The notes beneath the pieces are model-generated. The model made no database searches and had not been told where the DNA came from. It saw only the letters and a list, made by a program, of their open reading frames with translations. Shown one piece after another: positions 14,057-20,108 of a DNA stretch of 22,730 bases. The position numbers and the translations under genes are program-made. Each line of letters begins with the position of its first letter. Position 1 is the stretch's first letter. Origin of the DNA: UQRS01 sp964481575 (GTDB lineage: Bacteria; Bacillota; Clostridia; Oscillospirales; Acutalibacteraceae); the NCBI GenBank assembly GCA_964481575.1, contig CAYZTR010000035.1:1-22730 (forward strand), in the 5' to 3' direction.

Positions 14057-16114
14057 ATGCGCATATCCAAGCGATTCCTGTCCCTTGCACTTTGCCTTGC
14101 CATGGTGTTTTCCATGTTTGCGGCGCTGGGCATCGTATCTTCCTCTGCGGCTGCTTCCTGCGTGCTGGAGTTTAATTTTAACGATTTGGAGGATGGCAGC
14201 ATTTCCGACCGTACCGGGCATCTGACGGTGTCAACTCCCAACGGCACCGTGGCCGGGCTCAACAGCGGCGATACCGCCCTGCAGTTTGACGGGTCGGACG
14301 AGACCTTCCTCTGGGCGGCCCAGCAGTATGATCCCTTGGCCCAGTGTACCGACGGTATGACCATGGTTATGTGGGTCAAGGCCGACAGCGTGGGCGGCTG
14401 GAGGCACATTTTCAACTACGGCAACGCCAATGCCCACTTCGGCGGGGAGTCCGTTGGCTTCACCGGCAACTACCTGTTTATGCAGCTGGATGACACCAAT
14501 AAAAATCTCCGGCTCAACGCATCCTATAACACAGCGGATAATAGCGACGGTTCCCTGCAGAAGTATGGCAACGGGACTACCTTCGGCACCGGCTTTGTAG
14601 GAGAATGGAAGATGGTAACCGTCACCGAGGATGGCAACGGTACCTTTACCTTCTATGAGGATGGCCAGCTGCAAAATTCCTTCACCCTGGAATACACCCT
14701 GCCTAATATCGTGGCCCGCTGCCTGGAGCGGGATCCCGATGGGGATTCCACCAACTATTCCCTGTTCGCCCCCCAGGGCAGCCTGTGGGAATCGGATAAC
14801 GGCTTTGTTGGCGCTGTCCAGTCCTTCTCCATTTATAACGGCGTCCTGACCCAGACCGAGATTGGGGCGTTGTACGATAGCGCTTTCGCCATTGATTCCA
14901 ATGTGATTGCCTCGGTGGAAACACAGATTTCCAACGCCGTGTCTGCGCCGGCCGGATCCGACGTGCAGCTGGCGGCGCTGAGCGCCGCCACCCAGGCTTA
15001 TGGCGGTCTGAATGTCAAGGAGCGGGCTGCCGTCTCTAACGCGGCAGATCTGGCGTCGGCCCAGACCGCGTATCTGAATGCTTCCGGCAATCTGTTGTCC
15101 TTTGAATTCAACGGCTCTCTCCAGGATCTCTTTGGCCGCGCCACCTTGAACGGCTATGCAGCCATGGGCGGCATCTCCGGGCAAGGTACCCTGGCGCTGA
15201 ACGGTACCAATCCCGGCTTCTGGACCAAAGCCGGCGGCTTTTACCGTCGGGATTATAACCCCTTTGCCGATGCAGATGCGTTGACTGTTGAAATGGCCGT
15301 CAAGCCTGCAAGCTATTCCAGCTATACGGATTTGATTGGTTATTCTCACGGGGATTCCCATAAGTTCCGGCTCCAGGCTTCCGATACCGGTACGCTGCAT
15401 GTGTTTGCCAAGGTGAACGACGGAACCGAGATCCATGTGGAGATGCCGGATGCCGCTCCGGCTCTGGACCAGTGGTCTGTCATTACCCTGACCCAGGAAA
15501 AGGCGGACAGCGTTACCACCACGTTGATCTATGTCAACGGTGCCTTGCAGGCTGCCAGCACCGATCTGCCCTTGCTGGGAGATATGATGCGGACCGGTAC
15601 GGAGGATGATGTGTTCTGTATTGGTACCTCCGATCTGAGCACCCCTTCCTTCAACGGTGAGATTGATTATTTCCGTGTGTTTGCGGGCGTCAAGACCTTC
15701 TCCACCGATCCCCTGGTGGAGACAGTCAGCGGAACGGCTGTTGTGCCGGCGGATACCGGCGCCTACGACCTGACCTGGAACGTGGATGTAACCAACCGTC
15801 TGGATGATGCGGACGCACAGGATTTTGTGGAGTTCAATGCCCAGTATACCATTCTGGATACCGGTGTTATCATCGCTGCCACTGCCGGGGATGCGGAAGA
15901 CGCCAAGGCCCTGGCCGCTTCGGAGGATACCGCCATTGCCGGTAAGGCTTATCAGGAATCCTTTGGCACCACCCTCTACAGCCACTTCAGCTATCGCCGG
16001 ATGAATGTCGCTGCCGGCCGTACCCGCTATGTGGTAGCCTACACTGTCTACACCGACGGGGAGAACACCTACTATGCCTACACCGATGCCTCTCCGCTGG
16101 TGGCGGTTGACTGA
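14057..16114 (+). CDS. Secreted two-LamG-domain protein 2
   Basis: A 685-residue paralogue of the preceding gene. The signal peptide (residues 1 to about 33) starts with the same 14 residues, MRISKRFLSLALCL. The first LamG domain (about 36-275) is a different, canonical LamG sequence (DDTNKNLRLNASY, GAVQSFSIYNGVLTQTEI). A helical linker (NVKERAAVSNAADL) and a second LamG domain (about 343-545, NGEIDYFRVFAG) follow. Residues 569-685 are almost the same as the end of protein 1. No cell-wall anchor or enzymatic motif was seen. ATG follows TTAGGAGG. It has its own promoter and is probably co-regulated with gene 1. Confidence 0.85.
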   Translation: MRISKRFLSLALCLAMVFSMFAALGIVSSSAAASCVLEFNFNDLEDGSISDRTGHLTVSTPNGTVAGLNSGDTALQFDGSDETFLWAAQQYDPLAQCTDGMTMVMWVKADSVGGWRHIFNYGNANAHFGGESVGFTGNYLFMQLDDTNKNLRLNASYNTADNSDGSLQKYGNGTTFGTGFVGEWKMVTVTEDGNGTFTFYEDGQLQNSFTLEYTLPNIVARCLERDPDGDSTNYSLFAPQGSLWESDNGFVGAVQSFSIYNGVLTQTEIGALYDSAFAIDSNVIASVETQISNAVSAPAGSDVQLAALSAATQAYGGLNVKERAAVSNAADLASAQTAYLNASGNLLSFEFNGSLQDLFGRATLNGYAAMGGISGQGTLALNGTNPGFWTKAGGFYRRDYNPFADADALTVEMAVKPASYSSYTDLIGYSHGDSHKFRLQASDTGTLHVFAKVNDGTEIHVEMPDAAPALDQWSVITLTQEKADSVTTTLIYVNGALQAASTDLPLLGDMMRTGTEDDVFCIGTSDLSTPSFNGEIDYFRVFAGVKTFSTDPLVETVSGTAVVPADTGAYDLTWNVDVTNRLDDADAQDFVEFNAQYTILDTGVIIAATAGDAEDAKALAASEDTAIAGKAYQESFGTTLYSHFSYRRMNVAAGRTRYVVAYTVYTDGENTYYAYTDASPLVAVD
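15791..16074 (+). repeat. Identical 284-bp block, copy 2 (partner 13371-13654)
   Basis: Second copy of the perfectly conserved block encoding the C-terminal module. Upstream of it the two genes agree only at protein level with many substitutions, so the edge of the block is sharp. Confidence 0.95.
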
Positions 16115-16156
16115 TTGGGCCATTTCTGGAATACCCGGTAAGTTCATACAGTTTTC

Positions 16157-16191
16157 AAGGATCCCCCGCGGACAAACCGCGGGGGATCCTT
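16157..16191 (+). terminator. Perfect 15-bp hairpin after LamG gene 2
   Basis: AAGGATCCCCCGCGG pairs without mismatch with CCGCGGGGGATCCTT around the loop ACAAA, 42 bases after the stop. No U-run follows. Its 3' arm abuts the start of the remnant of a third C-terminal module. Confidence 0.7.
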
Positions 16192-16378
16192 CGCAGGGAA
16201 AGCAGATAAATGTTCCTTCGGCAGCACCGCATACAGCAATTACCGTTACCGGTTAACGGGTGTCGTTGCTGAAAGAACCCGGTATGCCATGTTTTATATG
16301 ACCTATCAGGATGAAAACGGCCAGAATAAAACGGTGCTGCTGCCTGATACCAGTGCTCAAAAGGCAACAACCGGTTAA
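16187..16378 (+). pseudogene. Remnant of a third LamG-protein C-terminal module
   Basis: Read in the frame of codon 16208, this gives AGKADKCSFGSTAYSNYRYR, then LTGVVAERTRYAMFYMTYQD, ENGQNKTV and a stop at 16376-16378. It lines up with AGKAYQESFGTTLYSHFSYR and AAGRTRYVVAYTVYTDGENT at the ends of the two LamG proteins. The match covers only about the last 55 residues of the module. There is no start codon, ribosome binding site or preceding LamG domain, so this is the 3' scrap of a lost paralogue. It is much more diverged than the intact pair, so it is not a by-product of the recent conversion. Confidence 0.75.
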
Positions 16379-16389
16379 CCGGAAGGGCG

Positions 16390-16626
16390 TGCAGCCTGGA
16401 ACGCTACGAAACGCCGGATATGGAGATTCTTCTGTATCAAAAAGACCTTATCACAACAACATCTGGATTGGGAACCATTCTGGATCACAGCCAGGAAGAA
16501 GACAAGGTCTACGAGGATCCGGACTTTTTTAAAAACGGATGTTTGGAGGAATCACAAACCCGCCCCCTGCTGCATTTGCAGCAGGGGGCGGGTTCTGCAT
16601 TATATTGTGATGTGGTAATCAAATAA
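16390..16626 (+). pseudogene. Short ORF resembling small gut-Clostridia peptides, probably broken
   Basis: The frame reads LERYETPDMEILLYQKDLIT, then TTSGLGTILDHSQEED and continues to a stop at 16624-16626. The pattern Y-x-x-P-x-M-E-I followed by D-x-I-T-T-(T)-S-G is, from memory, common in small uncharacterised proteins of gut Clostridia. The only ATG, at 16420, lies inside the motif. The likely true start is upstream, where no ATG, GTG or TTG is in frame after a stop at 16345; a CTG at 16396 sits 8 bases after GGAAGGG. The frame also runs through a strong terminator hairpin, suggesting lost start and stop. A functional short gene cannot be excluded. Confidence 0.35.
16557..16594. terminator. 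Strong bidirectional terminator
   Basis: AACCCGCCCCCTGCTGC pairs perfectly with GCAGCAGGGGGCGGGTT around a four-base loop (17 pairs). It lies six bases beyond the stop of the minus-strand pseudouridine synthase and downstream of the plus-strand remnants, so it can end transcription from both sides. Confidence 0.85.
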
Positions 16627-17568
16627 TTCTTTGGCGAACCAAACTTCCGGTACGGTGAATTCCCGGCCGTTTAAGGGCGCCAGGATACCGGCGTCGGTGG
16701 TGAAGTGAAATTGCAGCCGGTAGGAATACAGGGCCTGGCATTTGAATCCCCTGCGCTTGTCGGCGGCGTTTTTGCCGTACTTGCCGTCCCCCAGCAGGGG
16801 GTGGCCAATGGCGGCCATCATGGCCCGGATCTGGTGGGTGCGCCCGGTCAGCAGTTCTACCTCCAGCAGGGACAGCCCGTCTTTGCTGGCCAGCACCCGG
16901 TATTTGGTTCGGGATTTTTTGGCTCCCTCCCGGGGCGCTTTGGAGACAAAGACCTGGTTTTTTTCTTCATTTTTTTCCAGGTAGCCCTCCAGAATGTCCT
17001 GCCGCTTCTGGGGTACGCCGTGTACCACCGCCAGATAATATTTGTCAATTTCCCGGGCCTTGATTTTGTCGCACAGGATCCGCAGAGCCGCGGGATTTTT
17101 GGCCGCCAGAACAATGCCGCCGGTGTTCCGGTCGATCCGGTTGGCCAGCGCCGGGGGAAATGCGTTTTCCGCCGCAGGATCGTATTCCCCCTTTTGGTAC
17201 AGGTATTTCTGGATTCGCCCGATGAGGGTATCCCGGAACTCCTTGTCATCCGGGTGCACAATCAGCCCCTGCTTTTTGTCCACCAGCAGGATGTTTTCGT
17301 CCTCGTAGACAATGTCCAGCTGGCTGCCTGCCGAGAGGAAATCGTATTTCGGCGCCGGCACGTCAAAAAATTCGTCGTTAATGTACAGGGTGACCTTGTC
17401 TCCCGCCGCCAGTCTGGTGGAGATTTCCGCCCGCTTTCCGTTGACCTTGATGCGCTTCAGCCGCAGGTATTTGTACAGCAGGTTTTTGGGCAGCATGGGC
17501 GCCGCCTTGGCCACGAATTTATCCAGCCGCCCGCCGGCCTGTTTGGCGTCCACTTGAAATTCTTTCAT
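16600..17568 (-). CDS. RluA-family 23S rRNA/tRNA pseudouridine synthase
   Basis: Isomerises uridine to pseudouridine in structured RNA. The 322 residues hold an N-terminal S4 RNA-binding domain (about 10-65, GGRLDKFVAK and RLKRIKVNGKRAEI). The catalytic core follows, with NRIDRNTGG in which Asp146 is the expected nucleophile, and later TGRTHQIRAMMAAIGHPLLG. The usual HRLDR histidine is asparagine here, which I believe occurs in other Firmicute members. The ATG at 17568 follows GGAAAGGAAAG on the minus strand. A longer frame to 17835 adds 89 residues without homology and crosses the uvrB promoter, so it was rejected. The RNA target within the RluA/C/D group cannot be told from sequence. Confidence 0.9.
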   Translation of the reverse strand: MKEFQVDAKQAGGRLDKFVAKAAPMLPKNLLYKYLRLKRIKVNGKRAEISTRLAAGDKVTLYINDEFFDVPAPKYDFLSAGSQLDIVYEDENILLVDKKQGLIVHPDDKEFRDTLIGRIQKYLYQKGEYDPAAENAFPPALANRIDRNTGGIVLAAKNPAALRILCDKIKAREIDKYYLAVVHGVPQKRQDILEGYLEKNEEKNQVFVSKAPREGAKKSRTKYRVLASKDGLSLLEVELLTGRTHQIRAMMAAIGHPLLGDGKYGKNAADKRRGFKCQALYSYRLQFHFTTDAGILAPLNGREFTVPEVWFAKELFDYHITI

Positions 17569-17712
17569 AGGTTCTTTCCTTTCCGTATATCCTGCCGCTT
17601 CTCCGGGCTTTGCCGCCCGCGGGCCATGCCGTGCCCCGCCAGCTGCCCCCTGCCGGCGTTTGACCGGATGCGGAAAATCCGCGCTGCTCCTCCCCGAAAC
17701 AATAAATATGGC

Positions 17713-17741
17713 TTGACTTTTCCCCGGAATCCGTGCATAAT
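17713..17741 (+). promoter_or_regulatory. uvrBA distal promoter P1
   Basis: TTGACT at 17713-17718 and CATAAT at 17736-17741 are separated by 17 bases, close to the sigma-A consensus. The start site should fall near 17748, at the edge of the LexA box. The resulting leader before uvrB would be about 335 bases. Confidence 0.7.
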
Positions 17742-17748
17742 AGAACAA

Positions 17749-17760
17749 GAACAAACGTTC
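17749..17760 (+). promoter_or_regulatory. LexA (SOS) operator
   Basis: GAACAAACGTTC fits the Firmicute SOS box core GAAC-N4-GTTC, including the purine/pyrimidine preferences of the inner bases. The flanking bases are A and T instead of C and G. It starts eight bases after the -10, where bound LexA would block initiation. uvrBA is a known LexA target in Bacillus and relatives, so DNA-damage induction of the operon is likely. Confidence 0.8.
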
Positions 17761-17800
17761 TGATTTGCCGGGCCTGCGTAGCACTCTTTTTGCAGTGGGT

Positions 17801-17968
17801 TGCGGATCCGGCTTTGTCCGGGAACGCAGATTCATTTTTTGCCGCGGGGCAGTGTTTTGTTTTTTCAGCGGGGCAGAGCGTGTTTTTTTCAGCGGGGCAG
17901 CAGATCCCTCTTAAGAACCGAGGCTGCGGATCGGGGTTGTCCGGGAATGTGCGTAAATTTTTGCCGCC
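17801..17968 (+). repeat. Direct repeat pair flanking the 24-bp array
   Basis: TGCGGATCCGGCTTTGTCCG (from 17801) and TGCGGATCGGGGTTGTCCGG (from 17924) are related copies. Both are followed by a GGGAA element, then a T-rich run and GCCGC. They bracket the tandem array and lie 123 bases apart in the uvrB leader. Confidence 0.6.
17832..17903 (+). repeat. 24-bp tandem repeat in the uvrB leader
   Basis: The element GCGGGGCAG preceded by a T-run recurs at 17844, 17868 and 17892, exactly 24 bases apart. The frame is open on both strands but no ribosome binding site precedes it. It is a short minisatellite in the leader between the LexA-controlled promoter and uvrB. Confidence 0.75.
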
Positions 17969-18020
17969 ACACGCCGGAATCCACCGTTGTTTCCGCATTT
18001 TCCCCATTATACTCCATTTT

Positions 18021-18039
18021 CCCCCTTTTGAAAAGGGGG
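18021..18039 (+). promoter_or_regulatory. Perfect palindrome CCCCCTTTTGAAAAGGGGG
   Basis: Nine-base arms around a single central G. It covers the candidate -35 of promoter P2, so it may be an operator. As RNA it has too small a loop for the full stem but could form a shorter hairpin on the P1 transcript. Confidence 0.6.
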
Positions 18040-18054
18040 AGTTTGTGGTATACT
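18028..18054 (+). promoter_or_regulatory. uvrBA proximal promoter P2
   Basis: TATACT at 18049-18054 is preceded by TGG, giving an extended -10. TTGAAA at 18028-18033 is a -35 with a short 15-base spacer. The start site would be near 18061, only about 25 bases before uvrB, giving a compact leader carrying AAAAGGAGG. Confidence 0.5.
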
Positions 18055-18083
18055 ATACTGCGTATGAAAAGGAGGTGTCGGGG

Positions 18084-20045
18084 ATGGATCATTTTGAATT
18101 GGTGTCGGCATACCGTCCAACAGGGGATCAGCCGGAAGCCATCCGGGATCTGGTGGCCAGCATTAACGCCGGGAACCGGGAGCAGGTGCTGCTGGGAGTC
18201 ACCGGGTCAGGTAAAACCTTCACCATGGCCAATGTCATTGCCCAAGTGAACCGCCCCACGCTGGTGCTGGCGCACAATAAGACGTTGGCCGCCCAGCTTT
18301 GCAGCGAATTCCGGGAGTTTTTTCCAAAAAACGCCGTGGAGTATTTTGTGAGTTATTATGATTACTACCAGCCCGAGGCCTATATCCCCGGGACGGACAC
18401 CTATATTGAAAAGGATTCCGCCATTAACGACGAGATTGATAAGTTGCGGCACTCGGCCACCTGCGCCCTGTCTGAGCGGCGGGACGTGATTATTGTGGCT
18501 TCCGTGTCCTGCATTTACTCTCTGGGTTCCCCCATTGATTACCGGAATATGATTATTTCTTTGCGGCCGGGCATGGAGATGGAGCGGGATTATTTGCTGC
18601 GGCGGCTGGTGACGCTCCAGTACGAGCGCAACGATGTGAACTTTGTCCGCAACAAGTTCCGGGTTCGGGGGGACGTGGTGGAGATCTTTCCGGCCTATTC
18701 CGGGGATGACGCCATCCGGGTGGAATTTTTCGGGGACGAAATCGACCGGATCACCAAAATCAACACCCTGACCGGCCAAATCAAGGAGGATCTGGCCCAT
18801 GCGGCGGTGTACCCCGCCACCCATTACATTGTCCCGGCGGAAAAGATGGAGGAGGCCTGCAAGGAGCTGGAGGCCGAAATGGAGCAGCGGGTTCGGTATT
18901 TCCGGGAGCACGATCAGCTCATCGAGGCCCAGCGGATCCGCCAGCGTACCGAGTATGACGTGGAAATGCTCCGGGAGATCGGCACCTGCAAGGGGATTGA
19001 GAACTATTCCCGCGTGCTGTCCCGCCGGGAACCCGGTTCCACCCCGTTCACCCTGCTGGACTATTTCCCCGAGGACTTTCTGCTGTTTGTGGATGAGTCC
19101 CATGTGACCCTGCCCCAGGTGCGGGGCATGTACGGCGGCGACCGTGCCCGGAAGGAAAACCTGGTGAATTACGGCTTCCGGCTGCCCTCCTGTTTTGATA
19201 ACCGGCCATTGAATTTTGACGAATTTTACGGCCATATCCATCAGGCGGTGTTTGTTTCGGCCACCCCCGGCCCCCTGGAGCGGGCCAATGCCGCCTGCAT
19301 CGTCCAGCAGGTGATCCGGCCGACCGGTCTGCTGGATCCGGAGGTGATTGTGAAGCCCACCGAGGGTCAGATTGACGATCTGGTGTCTGAAATCAACAGC
19401 CGGGCCGCCAAAGGGGAACGGGTGCTGATTACCACCCTGACCAAAAAGATGGCCGAGGATCTCACCGAGTTCCTGGAGAATTTGTCCATCAAGGTGCGGT
19501 ATATGCACCATGATATTGATACCATGGAGCGGATGGAGATCATCCGGGATCTGCGGCTGGGGGAATTTGACGTGCTGGTGGGGATCAACCTGCTGCGGGA
19601 GGGGCTGGATCTTCCGGAGGTGTCTCTGGTGGCCATTCTGGATGCCGACAAAGAGGGCTTTCTCCGGAGCGAAACCTCCCTGATTCAGACCATCGGCCGG
19701 GCCGCCCGGAATGCCGGGGGTCAGGTGATTATGTACGCCGACAGCGTTACCCCTTCCATGGAAACCGCCATTGTGGAAACCGCCCGCCGCCGGGAGATCC
19801 AGATGGCGTATAATGAAGCCCACGGTATCACCCCCAAGACCATCGTCAAGGATGTCCGGGACATCATCGAGATCCAGGGCAAAAAGACGGTGGAGGCCAA
19901 GACCGGCCGCCGGCTGAACAAGGGGGAGAAGGAGCAGCTGATTCTCCGGCTGGAGCGGGAGATGAAGGAGGCAGCCAAGCTGCTGGAATTCGAGCATGCC
20001 GCTTATCTTCGGGATCGCATCGCAAAGCTGCGGAAGGAAAAATAA
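18084..20045 (+). CDS. uvrB: Excinuclease ABC subunit B
   Basis: DNA-damage verification helicase of nucleotide excision repair; it receives DNA from UvrA and recruits UvrC. The 653 residues carry Walker A GVTGSGKT (38-45), the beta-hairpin region SYYDYYQPEAYIPGTDTYIE, the DESH motif at 337-340, VSATPGP, the helicase C-terminal motifs with INLLREGLDLPE and QTIGRAARN, and a C-terminal UVR domain (about 610-653). ATG follows AAAAGGAGG. An in-frame extension to 17733 covers the repeat-filled leader and lacks homology. It forms an operon with uvrA, 63 bases downstream, and is probably under LexA control. Confidence 0.97.
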   Translation: MDHFELVSAYRPTGDQPEAIRDLVASINAGNREQVLLGVTGSGKTFTMANVIAQVNRPTLVLAHNKTLAAQLCSEFREFFPKNAVEYFVSYYDYYQPEAYIPGTDTYIEKDSAINDEIDKLRHSATCALSERRDVIIVASVSCIYSLGSPIDYRNMIISLRPGMEMERDYLLRRLVTLQYERNDVNFVRNKFRVRGDVVEIFPAYSGDDAIRVEFFGDEIDRITKINTLTGQIKEDLAHAAVYPATHYIVPAEKMEEACKELEAEMEQRVRYFREHDQLIEAQRIRQRTEYDVEMLREIGTCKGIENYSRVLSRREPGSTPFTLLDYFPEDFLLFVDESHVTLPQVRGMYGGDRARKENLVNYGFRLPSCFDNRPLNFDEFYGHIHQAVFVSATPGPLERANAACIVQQVIRPTGLLDPEVIVKPTEGQIDDLVSEINSRAAKGERVLITTLTKKMAEDLTEFLENLSIKVRYMHHDIDTMERMEIIRDLRLGEFDVLVGINLLREGLDLPEVSLVAILDADKEGFLRSETSLIQTIGRAARNAGGQVIMYADSVTPSMETAIVETARRREIQMAYNEAHGITPKTIVKDVRDIIEIQGKKTVEAKTGRRLNKGEKEQLILRLEREMKEAAKLLEFEHAAYLRDRIAKLRKEK

Positions 20046-20108
20046 GCCGGCCGCTGTACCAGGCCCCGTTCTCTATCCATTATATCAAAGTAAAGAGGTT
20101 CCATTGCT

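Noticed and set aside
14231..16147. 638-residue minus-strand frame opposite LamG gene 2
   Set aside because: It is antisense to a gene with a promoter, ribosome binding site, signal peptide and LamG domains; the open frame is a side effect of codon composition.
17569..17835. 89-residue extension of the pseudouridine synthase on the minus strand
   Set aside because: It crosses the divergent uvrB promoter and LexA box and precedes the S4 domain with unrelated, low-complexity basic sequence.
17733..18083. In-frame N-terminal extension of uvrB
   Set aside because: It starts inside the promoter region, contains the tandem repeats, has no ribosome binding site and no UvrB homology; the ATG at 18084 has AAAAGGAGG and gives the normal UvrB start.
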